64,000 bases of DNA, taken from the NCBI GenBank assembly GCA_050251195.1, contig JBFWNG010000001.1, forward strand, positions 248,001 through 312,000, in the 5' to 3' direction. The first letter of the stretch is position 1; each line of letters begins with the position of its first letter. This stretch comes from JBFWNG01 sp050251195 (GTDB taxonomy: Bacteria > Bdellovibrionota_B > Oligoflexia > Oligoflexales > Oligoflexaceae). The notes under the pieces were generated by a model that was given only the letters and a program-made list of their open reading frames with translations, did no database searches and was not told the origin of the DNA. A program made the translations under genes and the position numbers. Below, one piece after another: positions 33,928-43,155 of this stretch.

Positions 33928-34944
33928 TTAGCGACACTCGGGAATACTGACCTTGTTCTTTTTGAAGTCAACGATTTTCATCGCGAACACTTCGCCTTCG
34001 GTCCCGTTAGGGAATGATTCCGTATAGCGCTCGTGAACAAGATATTGGTTGTCTTTATCTGCTGCCTCGATCCAGAAGGTTGCTGCTGCTTCGCCGGTTC
34101 GTGCGATAACAACTTGGTCTTCAATTCTCATGCGACGCGGGTTGATTTTGGCAAGAAAGATCGCTTCGGCTGAAGCGCTTTGTTTGACGGAAGCGACCAG
34201 CTCGTTCGACTCTTGATCAAATGTCAAATAGCCTTCAAGGCTTAGGTTTGGCAAGAGCGAGGTGCGTACGAATTGGTTGCGAATGTCGTAAGAATGTACT
34301 TTGGTGTTAACGCCATCAACTGGAGAGGCGATGTAAAGCACTTGGCCGACGACATCCATCGCTACGTAGCCCGTATTGGCGACCGCAATCTCTTGAAGGA
34401 GATCGTCGTCGATGAGCTTGCGCACGGTGCCGCGTTTTTTATCAACGATGAGGAATGAAGAGAATTTTTGGAGCGAGCCGTCTGACGTGAAGGTGACAAC
34501 AAAGACGTCGTCCGTGCCGTCAATATGGAATAAGCGCGCTGTCGTCAAATCCACCTCTGAGGAGATGAATTGGCCGAGGCTGATGGTTTTTACAGTTTCT
34601 TTTTCATAGTTCACGATTTTAATTGCGTGGGTGTTCTGTCCCTCCGATCCTTCGCCTTGGGTGAGTGCGATAATCTGGCGGTCGTCTCGGTCGAATTTCG
34701 CGTTTAAAATGCTATCGGACTTTAGCGATTCCAGCTGATACGTTGCGCCTGTTTTCAGATCCACAACGTCCACGCCGTTATTCGCGTCCATAAGTATTCG
34801 CTTCTTGTTGAAGTCAAAACCGATTGCGTCCGAATCTTGATTGAGTGCGGCGGCTGTGCAAAAAGGTACAGCAGCATGAGCGGCGTTGCTCAAAATTGCG
34901 GCAAATGTGATTCCCGTTGTCAGAATGATTGTTCTCTTCATCAT
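33928..34944 (-). CDS. Secreted beta-propeller-like protein
   Basis: 338 residues with signal peptide (MMKRTIILTTGITFAAILSNAAHA), then a mature start VPFCTAAAL. Repeated blades such as IGFDFNKKRILMDANNGVDVVDL, ILNAKFDRDDRQIIALTQ and VAMDVVGQVLYIASPVDG suggest a six- or seven-bladed propeller of WD40/YVTN type. The last residues IPECR place a Cys at the end, possibly paired with the first. A protein of similar length and layout is encoded at 55712. The function is unknown; binding rather than catalysis is likely. Confidence 0.75.
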   Translation of the reverse strand: MMKRTIILTTGITFAAILSNAAHAAVPFCTAAALNQDSDAIGFDFNKKRILMDANNGVDVVDLKTGATYQLESLKSDSILNAKFDRDDRQIIALTQGEGSEGQNTHAIKIVNYEKETVKTISLGQFISSEVDLTTARLFHIDGTDDVFVVTFTSDGSLQKFSSFLIVDKKRGTVRKLIDDDLLQEIAVANTGYVAMDVVGQVLYIASPVDGVNTKVHSYDIRNQFVRTSLLPNLSLEGYLTFDQESNELVASVKQSASAEAIFLAKINPRRMRIEDQVVIARTGEAAATFWIEAADKDNQYLVHERYTESFPNGTEGEVFAMKIVDFKKNKVSIPECR

Positions 34945-35167
34945 GTCGACCCTTTCGTTTACCTGAATAAATTAGCGATGATTAGAAAATAGTACTTAAT
35001 GAGCAAGGGGCATGCCACAAATTTTGTTGAGAAGAGGAGTCGTCTAATGATGGGCTATGAAAGATGTTTGATAGGAAATTTGTGAAAAGATAAAAACGCG
35101 GGGTTTGGTATGTTTTGATACTTTCAAAACTAAAACTATACCGGATTGACGGCGGCGTGCGTAAAAA

Positions 35168-35587
35168 TTAGGCAGTTTCCGCGACGTCTTCTTCTGAATG
35201 TGAGGGGAGGGATTCAATAATGTCTTGTTGCTCGGAGGCTTCGACCTGGCAAGCAATGAGGACGAACAGGCCGAAGGCGATATAAACGCCGACCATGTTA
35301 AGCAACGCATATGACCATAGCATTTGATAGAGCATGCACGTCCCGAGAGTTAACTGTAAAAGCAGGCTTTTTGACCTTAATAAACTCATCGGAAAAAACG
35401 CTGTTGGCTTTAGCCGCAAAATAAAATGTTTTCGATGCAATATTGGCAACCTGAGAAGGGTCGCCGATTTCTTAAAAAACAGAAATGCTTTCATGAACTT
35501 GCGGCTATGACTGCAAACCGCGCGGAACCGGGTTTTTTTGAAGGAATCGTCAAGCTCAGGAGGAAAAAGGTCTAGGTTTGCCGCCAT
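35168..35587 (-). CDS. Small membrane protein, unknown (start uncertain)
   Basis: Up to 139 residues. The only clear feature is a C-terminal hydrophobic half, with two likely spans (SLLLQLTLGTCMLYQMLWSY and MVGVYIAFGLFVLIA), and an acidic tail (SEEDVAETA). The first ATG overlaps the end of the hybrid kinase gene by 32 bases and lacks a ribosome site; starts at 35494 or 35389 are possible and would keep the membrane part. Confidence 0.4.
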   Translation of the reverse strand: MAANLDLFPPELDDSFKKTRFRAVCSHSRKFMKAFLFFKKSATLLRLPILHRKHFILRLKPTAFFPMSLLRSKSLLLQLTLGTCMLYQMLWSYALLNMVGVYIAFGLFVLIACQVEASEQQDIIESLPSHSEEDVAETA

Positions 35588-37688
35588 ATGCCGCGACGAG
35601 GGATACCAGATTGAACGGGGCTATGGGCTTCGTTACATGGGCGGTGCAGCCGGCTTCAAGGGACTTTGCTCGGTCTTCCGCCATAGCGTGTGCGGTCAAA
35701 GCGATAATGGGGCCCCCATATCCGTGCTTGCGTATCCTTCGAGTTGCTTCGTAACCGTCGATTAAAGACATCTGCATGTCCATAAAAATAAGATCATAAG
35801 GGACGGCGAGAGCGCGCATGATCCCTTCTTTGCCGTTCTCGGCAACGTCGACGATGATAGCTTCTCGTTCAAGAGTTTTTCGCATGTAAAGACTGTTATC
35901 TGGAGAATCTTCGATGACAAGCACGCGAACTCCGGCCAAGAGAAAACCGAGTCTGTCTTTCGGCAACTCATCCTGAAGAGATTGATCGCCCCGCTCGTTT
36001 GCATAAGATTCGCTCTCATAGATGTCGATGGAAATCGTGAACGTGCAGCCTTCATTAGCGACGTAGGGGCTCAGCACAATGTCGCCTCCTAGTGCGCGCG
36101 CGAGGCGACGGGAAAGCGCGAGACCTAGCCCCGTTCCGCCCTGCTGTCGTGTAGCCGAGCTATCGACTTGCGTGAAGGGGTGAAAGAGTCTTGAATGCTC
36201 TTCGTCCGGAATTCCGGGGCCCTGGTCTTTTACGACGATGACAAGCTTCGACGAAGCCAGGCTTGCCGTCACCGAAATAGTGCCCTGAGACGAAAACTTA
36301 ACGGCATTGCCGATGATGTTAACGAGGATTTGGCGCAACCTAGCGGGGTCAGTTTTGATTATGGAGGGGACAGATGGAGAAACCGATAGAGCGATCGTGA
36401 GACCCTTTTCCTTAACCTTTTGACTAAACGTCGCTAGCGTTTCGTTGAGAATATCCCGTACGAGCACATCCGCCATCTCAACGCGAAGTCTTCCCGCTTC
36501 GATTCGCGACAGGTCAAGAATATCGTCAATAAGCCTTGCGAGGTTCTTGCCGTTGCGAATAATAGTTTGCAAATAGGATTCCTTGTCGCTCCTCTGGATC
36601 TGATCGTCCTGCAACAAATCGGCAAAGCCCAGCATGGCGCTGAGCGGGGTCCTGATTTCGTGCGACATATTCGCCAAGAACTCACTCTTAGCCTTGCTCC
36701 CCGCTTCTGCAATTTCCTTAGCTTGCTGAAGCTGCGTCAGCAAATCCCTAGAGTCGTTAATGTCGGTATTCGTCCCAAACCAACCCGTGATTTCGCCTTT
36801 GGGGTTACGGATAGGTTCGGCGCGCGAAAGAAACCAGCGGAACACGCCGTCGTGCCGGCGAAGAGGAAAGGTGTCTTCCCACGGTTCGCCGTCCCTGACG
36901 CATTGATAGAATCGTTCGAGTACCCGGCCTATGTGCTGAGGATGGTATATGTTTTTCCATTCGCCTTCGTCAAAGGCGATCGAGGTCGTTCCCGTGTAGT
37001 CAAACCAGCGCTGGTTGCACCAAATGGGGATACCCTTCTCGTCAGTCATCCAAGCGAGTTGGGGAATGCTATTGGCAAGAGTCTTGAACCTGAGCTCGCT
37101 CGCCTCCAAAGCGTTTTCCACGGCGAGTTTTTCCGTTATATCGTCAAAGATGACTATCCCGGCAACGATATTGCCGCTACCATCCTTAATGGGTGACGCA
37201 CTCGCCGAAATGATGCCCACGGTTCCGTCGTCGAAGAAATAGCGGAAATGCTTGTCGACCGCGTGTTCGTCTTGACGGATGGCTCGAGCAAGGGGGTATT
37301 CCTCGGGTTTCACGGGGCGGCCGTCCATATGGAACCCGCGAGGGTCTTTGTAGGTGTCGATACTCCCTTCGGATACCTGTTGATGCCGAAGGACCCGATG
37401 AACTTGTTTGTTACGGAAGATTATTCTTCCTGAAGGAGCTTCGCCGATCACGACTGCTAAAGGCATTTGCTGGAGTATGCCTTCGAACTTAGCTCTTTCG
37501 GCGACAGCTTGCGTGCGAGTTTTTTCTAGCTCGTCGACAATGCGGTGATACTCTAGTAAATGTTCTTTGTGTCGGTTCGAACGCCAGAAGGTCGGAATTT
37601 TTGAAAAGAAACCTTTTCGCTCTGTTGACGCTAACAAAGCAAAGTTGTGGATTTTTTCGCCAGAAGAGATGGTTTGTTGCGGTGACAT
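35556..37688 (-). CDS. PAS-PAS hybrid histidine kinase with C-terminal receiver
   Basis: About 710 residues, soluble. After a short N-terminus and a coiled region come PAS 1 (FEGILQQMPLAVVIGEAPSG to the GNIVAGIVIFDDITEK end) and PAS 2 (LRFKTLANSIPQLAWMTDEKG, with W and PAC motif GEITGWFGTNTDI). HisKA has NMSHEIRTPLSA, the ATPase domain has GNAVKFS, DQGPGIP and GGTGLGLALS, and the receiver has IFMDMQMSLIDGYEA and TKPI. ATG 37688 (AGGA upstream) is preferred; the open frame to 38072 reads through the promoter region of the divergent mscS gene. The trigger of the PAS domains is unknown. Confidence 0.93.
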   Translation of the reverse strand: MSPQQTISSGEKIHNFALLASTERKGFFSKIPTFWRSNRHKEHLLEYHRIVDELEKTRTQAVAERAKFEGILQQMPLAVVIGEAPSGRIIFRNKQVHRVLRHQQVSEGSIDTYKDPRGFHMDGRPVKPEEYPLARAIRQDEHAVDKHFRYFFDDGTVGIISASASPIKDGSGNIVAGIVIFDDITEKLAVENALEASELRFKTLANSIPQLAWMTDEKGIPIWCNQRWFDYTGTTSIAFDEGEWKNIYHPQHIGRVLERFYQCVRDGEPWEDTFPLRRHDGVFRWFLSRAEPIRNPKGEITGWFGTNTDINDSRDLLTQLQQAKEIAEAGSKAKSEFLANMSHEIRTPLSAMLGFADLLQDDQIQRSDKESYLQTIIRNGKNLARLIDDILDLSRIEAGRLRVEMADVLVRDILNETLATFSQKVKEKGLTIALSVSPSVPSIIKTDPARLRQILVNIIGNAVKFSSQGTISVTASLASSKLVIVVKDQGPGIPDEEHSRLFHPFTQVDSSATRQQGGTGLGLALSRRLARALGGDIVLSPYVANEGCTFTISIDIYESESYANERGDQSLQDELPKDRLGFLLAGVRVLVIEDSPDNSLYMRKTLEREAIIVDVAENGKEGIMRALAVPYDLIFMDMQMSLIDGYEATRRIRKHGYGGPIIALTAHAMAEDRAKSLEAGCTAHVTKPIAPFNLVSLVAAYGGKPRPFSS

Positions 37689-37829
37689 TCCCATTCCTGA
37701 CTTAAGCCCTTGACGCGATCGGAAGGTCGCGTCTTTCAAGGCAAAGAGGCGCATCCTGTCATATTGGCGGGGAGATTTCAAGGAAAAAATCTTACAAATG
37801 TAAACACAGTTAACGTGGAGGCAATGACG

Positions 37830-38897
37830 ATGACGGATGTTCCTAAATGGATGAATTTGACGCTTAACGGAATCTCTGTGAAGACAGTTCTGCTGGCGAT
37901 TGCAATTTTTCTCGCAAGCTATTATGCGCTGAGACTCGCCAAATACATTTTCATGCGAACCGAACGATATATCCGCACTTCGCCGGCTGTTCATGCGACG
38001 TTGCAGAGATCCTTCGAGTCGTTGGGGCGATGGTACTTCTTGATCGTTGCGCTCTATGCTGCTGTTTGCCAATTTTCACTACCCAAGGAAAATCGGACGG
38101 CGGCGAATTTTGCGATATCGGCCGCGACCATGGTCCAGATCCTTCTCGTTCTGGGCATATGGATTCGTTACATGTTTTACGAGACGGGCTTCGCAAAATC
38201 TCGAGAAGGTCGGATACGGTCGATCAACATGAGTCTGGCCTCTGCGGCCGTCATCGGAGCCTGGTTCCTCGGCATTCTGCTGTTGCTCGATAATTTTGGA
38301 TTCAACGTCACGACAATCATAGCTGGCTTAGGAGTGGGGGGCATTGCCGTCGGTTTGGCATTGCAGTCGGTTTTGGGAGACGTTATTGCCTCGTTTTGTA
38401 TCGGATTGGACGAGCCTTTTGAGGTTGGCGATTTCATTGATCTGGGGGAGTACAAAGGCGCCGTTGAATCTGTTGGTCTCAAAACGACAAAGATACGGAG
38501 CGTCAATGGCGAGCTTTTGGTGCTTTCGAACAACGACATCGTTAATTCAAGAATTCGCAATTTCAAGAGAATGCAGGAGCGTCGGGTCGTCTTCCGCATT
38601 GGGGTGGTTTACAGCACGACGTATGAAAAACTGGTCGAGATACCTCGGCTGCTTCGCACTATCGTGGAGGGAATGGAAAAAATTAGATTTGATCGCGCGC
38701 ATTTCATCCAATTGGGAGACAGCGCTCTCAACTACGAAGTTGTGTACTTTGTACTTTCGCCAGACTATCTGGAACACATGAATATTCAGGAGGCCATTAA
38801 TCTCAAAATATTCGAAGAGTTCGCGCGTCGTAAGATTGAGTTCGCGTTTCCGACGAGGACAATCATTCTAGATGGGGGAGTGCCGTCGCTTTCATGA
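37830..38897 (+). CDS. MscS family mechanosensitive channel
   Basis: 355 residues. Four membrane segments precede the pore helix motif GVGGIAVGLALQSVLGDVIASF and the beta-domain entry PFEVGDFI, both diagnostic of MscS. The soluble C-terminal vestibule ends in RKIEFAFPTRTI, again typical. It releases solutes on hypo-osmotic shock at the inner membrane. GGAGG stands 8 bases before ATG 37830 and only 3 before ATG 37824, so I prefer the former. The gene is divergent from the hybrid kinase. Confidence 0.94.
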   Translation: MTDVPKWMNLTLNGISVKTVLLAIAIFLASYYALRLAKYIFMRTERYIRTSPAVHATLQRSFESLGRWYFLIVALYAAVCQFSLPKENRTAANFAISAATMVQILLVLGIWIRYMFYETGFAKSREGRIRSINMSLASAAVIGAWFLGILLLLDNFGFNVTTIIAGLGVGGIAVGLALQSVLGDVIASFCIGLDEPFEVGDFIDLGEYKGAVESVGLKTTKIRSVNGELLVLSNNDIVNSRIRNFKRMQERRVVFRIGVVYSTTYEKLVEIPRLLRTIVEGMEKIRFDRAHFIQLGDSALNYEVVYFVLSPDYLEHMNIQEAINLKIFEEFARRKIEFAFPTRTIILDGGVPSLS

Positions 38898-38906
38898 CGC
38901 CGCCGA

Positions 38907-39509
38907 CTATAGTCCTTCAACGGCAGGCAAGGAGCCCGCGGCTATCTTTTCCGCGTATGTCACTTCGCAGCTTCCGCTCTTCGACTTCGTCACGACGGCA
39001 TAGTCGGACTTTCCCGAGTCGTCCGATACGCGCACGAGGATGGCGTTGCCATATGTGTTCTTATCGCCGTAAAAAACTTTCTGGCCCGAAATCTGCGCTT
39101 TCGCATTTGTCTTTTGGATGTGTTCCGTGACGACGGCACTGCACGATGCGGTTGCTTCTTCCGCTTGCGGAAGAATTCCAGATGCAATCATTTCAATGTA
39201 TTTGATGCTGCACTTGCCTGCTTCGCGTTCTGTAATGACAATGTAGTCCGAAGGTTCTGTATCGTCTGAGATGCTCACAACGATGATATCTCCAGAAGTG
39301 GTCTTTTCGCCGTAAACCGAGAGCGAATCGATTATCTCAGCGGTGTCGTTTATCTTGGCGGCTTTTTCCATGACGGCTTCTTCGGCTACGTTCATGCAAA
39401 GAGGGAGTTCCACCTTTTCTAAATTCAAGCCGTCAGGGTCCAGAGGCTCTGCGGTTTTACAGCCAACCACACCCAATGCGAGCGCCAAAGCGAAAGTCTG
39501 TGCTTTCAT
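38907..39509 (-). CDS. Lipoprotein with an internal duplication
   Basis: 200 residues. The lipobox is GVVGC with Lys at +2. The mature part contains two similar units of about 75 residues: VYGEKTTSGDIIVVSISDD...SDYIVITE...CSIKYIEMIASGILP and VFYGDKNTYGNAILVRVSDD...SDYAVVTK...CEVTYAEKIAAGSLP (abbreviated). Each unit carries two Cys that could pair. I do not recognise the fold. It converges with mscS, with 9 bases between stops. Confidence 0.82.
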   Translation of the reverse strand: MKAQTFALALALGVVGCKTAEPLDPDGLNLEKVELPLCMNVAEEAVMEKAAKINDTAEIIDSLSVYGEKTTSGDIIVVSISDDTEPSDYIVITEREAGKCSIKYIEMIASGILPQAEEATASCSAVVTEHIQKTNAKAQISGQKVFYGDKNTYGNAILVRVSDDSGKSDYAVVTKSKSGSCEVTYAEKIAAGSLPAVEGL

Positions 39510-39647
39510 TCTGCCTCCGATTTTACCGTTGTTTGTGCTTTCACTTTAGCGAGGATAAGCGATTATGGCAACCCGCAATCAGCCTCGCCAAACGGTTTGT
39601 TCTAATATAGAGTATTGAGTTCTGAACCTTCGTAGGATCCATACGCC

Positions 39648-40478
39648 GTGAAAAATCTTACCATAACCATGTTGACTTTAGCTTTGGTTGCGTCCCCTGT
39701 TTTTGCTCAAACAAACGCCACGCCCCCTAAGACGACGGCGCCAGACTCGGACAAGAAGGACGATTCCATGCTCGATACGATCAAGGAAGAGTCGGGCAAG
39801 GTTTATGAGAAGTCCAAAGAGGTTCTTAACGAAGGCAAGGAGTACGCAGAGGAAAAATACGAAGACTATCAGGCAAAGACGCATACCTCGGCGGAGAACA
39901 GAGACATAGATAATCTTCGCCTCGGCATTGCACCTTTCTTTTTCGGAGCCCTCTACCCGACGAAGAAGGCGTTTCTCGTCGATTACAGTTTGGACTCTTA
40001 CACCAGCATCGGCGGAGAGTACCAAACTGGTGGGTTCAAAATATCTTTGTTCGATTTGAAATTCGCGGAGTTTAAAGAGGACCTCTATCTCCTTCCCTAC
40101 AAAGCTTTCATGGGAAACAGTTTCTACTGGAAGGTCGGTCTTGGGTTACGAAAGTATCGGGTCGCCTTAGGCGACGAGTTTTTGTCGACACTTGGATCTG
40201 CGGTCGGCGAGGACGAGCTTTTTCAGGCGAGAGTTCTTGAAGTACAAAACGAAGTGGCGCTTGTGGGTCTAGGCAACGAATGGCAATTTGATCCGGGTTT
40301 TTACTGGGGCTTTGATTGGTTGGAAATACTTGTGCCCATCGGGAAGGGCAAAGTTAAAGACGATCTCTCTCCGTTGCTTACTGGCGACAGCAGAAAAATG
40401 GTTCTTCGCGCCGTGGACTACATGGAAAGAAAAGTAAGCTTCAATATTCTCAAGATAAAGGCCGGATGGGCTTTTTAG
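39648..40478 (+). CDS. Putative outer membrane-associated protein
   Basis: 276 residues. A signal peptide (MKNLTITMLTLALVASPVFA) precedes a charged helical segment (KVYEKSKEVLNEGKEYAEEKYEDYQ region, about 50-75), then an alternating, aromatic-rich beta region (GIAPFFFGALYP, FYWKVGLGLRKYRV, FYWGFDWLEILV) ending in GWAF. The C-terminal Phe fits a barrel inserted by the Bam machinery, though the size suggests a small barrel. The start is GTG at 39648. It converges with the Omp85-like gene and overlaps it by 4 bases. Confidence 0.65.
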   Translation: MKNLTITMLTLALVASPVFAQTNATPPKTTAPDSDKKDDSMLDTIKEESGKVYEKSKEVLNEGKEYAEEKYEDYQAKTHTSAENRDIDNLRLGIAPFFFGALYPTKKAFLVDYSLDSYTSIGGEYQTGGFKISLFDLKFAEFKEDLYLLPYKAFMGNSFYWKVGLGLRKYRVALGDEFLSTLGSAVGEDELFQARVLEVQNEVALVGLGNEWQFDPGFYWGFDWLEILVPIGKGKVKDDLSPLLTGDSRKMVLRAVDYMERKVSFNILKIKAGWAF

Positions 40479-41761
40479 AACAAGCTATAAGGATACTGGA
40501 AAATCAACGTAGCAGCGCCGCCTTCTTCCCCAACCCCATAGTCGCCGCGGAGTACTATCCCCGAGGCCATGACTAGGCGGAGACCGCCTCCGACAGAGTA
40601 CTTCATGTCGTCATGAAGATCGGACGCCGTCTCGGCAACGCTTCCAATGTCGTAAAACAGGGCAAGCTGCATGGATGTCCGCACGCCGCTTGCAATGTAA
40701 ATGTTGAATTTAGAAAATTCTTCCGTCAGGTTGTAACGAATCTCGGCGCTGTACGCCACGGTATGAGCGGCAAAAAAGCGGTTTGTTGGGTAAGATCTGA
40801 GCCTTTGCGTGCCGCCGATGGGGCTTGCTGTCCCGTGTGTGTTTTGCGTCATTATTTCTCGCGTTCGCTTTTCCTCTGTTGCCAGACAAGCGTCGCGCGC
40901 ATCGTCAATCTCCTCGTCGCATTTATACCCCAAATCTTTTTTTATGGCGTCCTCGTCTGATTCGCCCTTCCGCGCAACGACCGCGTCTGATCGATAGGCG
41001 TTGAAAACGACGGTGCTGAAACTGCCAAAGGGAACGTATCCCAGAAAGTTATAGTCTACTGTGTAATAATCCGCCGAGAAGGTAGATTCTCTCGGGCTTC
41101 CAAATGCATAGACTTCAAGTTGCATGCCCTTTCTCGGGTCGTCATGGTCGTCGGTGAGGTCGATGATTGTGCCCGCCGAATAAGATTTGCGAATGTGTTT
41201 ATCTGCATCCACGTCGGATATTTTTTTGCCGTCCTTATCGCGAAGGGAACGCAGGCGCGAACCTTGTTGGTTTACGCCGAGGTTGAACTGCAGACGTTTT
41301 CCAAGAAAGTTAAGATTGAACTGCGTCGCCAGCAAGTCGGCGTTGTCCAATTCGACGATATAGCGATCGTCAGGATCTGAATCTATACCCCTGTTGTAGG
41401 TCTCGGCGGCAATCTTGGTAAAAGAGTTGGCGAAGAGGTTCACGGTTAAGGGCTCCCAGAATGTTGGGATATTAAGAGTCGCAACGCCGGCACCGGCAAG
41501 ATCTCCTGAAAACAGAAAACCTAGAACGTCGGCTTCGGTATCGAAGGCGTTAAAGTAGCTGCCCAGTATTCCATAAGTAAATCCGATGCCGGGAATGTTG
41601 GCCGCCGCAGGCGTGAGAATATGACCAGGTTCGACTTGTTTTTGTTCGCGACGGCGCTCGGGAATCTCAAAGGCGGAGCCGCTCTGAGCAAAAAGTAATA
41701 CTAATAATAAGGAAGGAAGCTTCAACGCCGCTCTTCTTGCCGCGAACATGGGTCCGGTCAT
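40475..41761 (-). CDS. Omp85/BamA-like surface antigen, barrel only
   Basis: 428 residues with a signal sequence and a C-terminal Phe (IFQYPYSLF). The motifs DLTDDHDDPRKGMQLEVYAFGS (abbreviated around residues 190-215), the lid-loop equivalent GGTQRLRSYPTNRF and the final strand GGAATLIFQYPYSLF fit the D15 surface-antigen barrel family. POTRA domains are absent, so it resembles stand-alone barrel members rather than BamA. The start is not certain; ATG 41761 and 41749 both give a signal peptide. Confidence 0.78.
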   Translation of the reverse strand: MTGPMFAARRAALKLPSLLLVLLFAQSGSAFEIPERRREQKQVEPGHILTPAAANIPGIGFTYGILGSYFNAFDTEADVLGFLFSGDLAGAGVATLNIPTFWEPLTVNLFANSFTKIAAETYNRGIDSDPDDRYIVELDNADLLATQFNLNFLGKRLQFNLGVNQQGSRLRSLRDKDGKKISDVDADKHIRKSYSAGTIIDLTDDHDDPRKGMQLEVYAFGSPRESTFSADYYTVDYNFLGYVPFGSFSTVVFNAYRSDAVVARKGESDEDAIKKDLGYKCDEEIDDARDACLATEEKRTREIMTQNTHGTASPIGGTQRLRSYPTNRFFAAHTVAYSAEIRYNLTEEFSKFNIYIASGVRTSMQLALFYDIGSVAETASDLHDDMKYSVGGGLRLVMASGIVLRGDYGVGEEGGAATLIFQYPYSLF

Positions 41762-41955
41762 GATATTTTCCGAATTTATGGGGTGATTCATATAGCTTAG
41801 CACATTTCCGCCTGCGCGTGTTTTTTCATCTTCGGAATAAACCTCTTAAGTCGCCGATATTGGGCGAAAATAGCATTAACATTCAAGATTTGTATAACCT
41901 TACCGATAAGTAACTATCAGGGCCTTTTGTGCGCCATATGGATGATGGAGGACAA

Positions 41956-43113
41956 ATGATTCGTAGGGGTTTCGTAGGAGTTTTGACGGCAGTAGTCGGT
42001 TTGGGTTCTTGTTCCAAGGATACGGAATTCAGCGGCGGAGCCTCTGACAAAAACGTGTATCCGACCAGTCGAGTGGAGCTTCCCGGTACGGAGGACGTCA
42101 CCATTGCTGAATCGTATGTGGTGGAAGACGGGCTCACGAGCCTTGCGTTTGACGTTTTGGGAGTGTCTAAAGTCGACGGCGAGAAATCTATTCAGCCCTT
42201 CACGCTTTACTTCGTTCTCGACATTACCAATAGCATGCAAACCAATATTGACGCGATCAAAGCGAGCATTAAGCAATTCGCGTCAACGGTTAAAGCAAAA
42301 GGTTTTGAATTGAGCGTTGGCGTCGTCGCTTTCAGAGACGAACTTGCCGATACGTTCCCAAAATCATCCGACCTAGACGCTTTCGTTGCATTCATTGATA
42401 AAATCCTCGCTAGCGGTGGAGACGACATACCGGAGGCGGGTATGGTCGCTCTTGACAAAGTTGCCGATCAGATATTGGCCGACACGAGCTCTGACGTGCA
42501 AGCCATACTTGCAATCACTGACGCGACTTCGCACGTAGGAGCGCCGGCTCCACGCAATTGCGACATCAATGGTTTTGTCAGCAAAATGAACGGTGCGTCA
42601 TCTGATCTTCAGCAGCGATTGAAATTCTTCTATTCCGTTTCAGAAAAAATCGACGGTCCTTGCGGCACGTATACGACTCCCAAAATGCAATACGACGATA
42701 TTTTGTCAAAGTTGTTGCCCAGCGTTGAACCGGCGAAGAGGGGAGCGGCTCTAGAGTATCCGTTCTCGTCAGATGTTTTCCTGGGAAAATTCGTCACGGA
42801 AATCGAAAAAACCTCGAATGGCGTTGGGCTTATGTGTTTACCCAAGAGTGCGACCCTGTCCATTGAGGGCGTGGAAAAGGCAAGTTGGGAAGCGCCAAGC
42901 TATGACGAGGTGTACAACGCATACGAAAGCGGCCAGAAGATAGAGTGGAAAGAAGTTCTCTCCAGAGCTGAAACGGTTGAGGCGGAAGGTAAAGAAATGT
43001 TGTTAACCGTTAATCGTTGTTGCCATAACGAAGCCGACGCCAAGAACGCCGGATTTGATAATTGCGCCAAAGAAATAGAGCAAAAAATCACGTTTACTCT
43101 CAAAATAGAATAG
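41956..43113 (+). CDS. Lipoprotein with von Willebrand factor A domain
   Basis: 385 residues. The lipobox is GLGSC with Ser at +2. From about residue 85 a VWA domain starts with FVLDITNSM, where Asp-x-Thr-x-Ser forms the metal site, followed by a helix, LSVGVVAFRDELADTF, and an acidic loop GGDDIPEAG that would supply further metal ligands. The C-terminal ~130 residues are a separate beta-rich part with paired Cys (RCCHNEAD, FDNCAKE). VWA domains bind protein partners through Mg2+. GGAGG precedes ATG 41956. Confidence 0.85.
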   Translation: MIRRGFVGVLTAVVGLGSCSKDTEFSGGASDKNVYPTSRVELPGTEDVTIAESYVVEDGLTSLAFDVLGVSKVDGEKSIQPFTLYFVLDITNSMQTNIDAIKASIKQFASTVKAKGFELSVGVVAFRDELADTFPKSSDLDAFVAFIDKILASGGDDIPEAGMVALDKVADQILADTSSDVQAILAITDATSHVGAPAPRNCDINGFVSKMNGASSDLQQRLKFFYSVSEKIDGPCGTYTTPKMQYDDILSKLLPSVEPAKRGAALEYPFSSDVFLGKFVTEIEKTSNGVGLMCLPKSATLSIEGVEKASWEAPSYDEVYNAYESGQKIEWKEVLSRAETVEAEGKEMLLTVNRCCHNEADAKNAGFDNCAKEIEQKITFTLKIE

Positions 43114-43155
43114 CAAACCTTTTGCTGACTAGGGCTTTTGTGCTAGATTTGGCGC

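Noticed and set aside
37695..38072. N-terminal extension of the PAS hybrid kinase
   Set aside because: Cys/His/Arg-rich, unlike the rest, and it lies over the mscS promoter and start.
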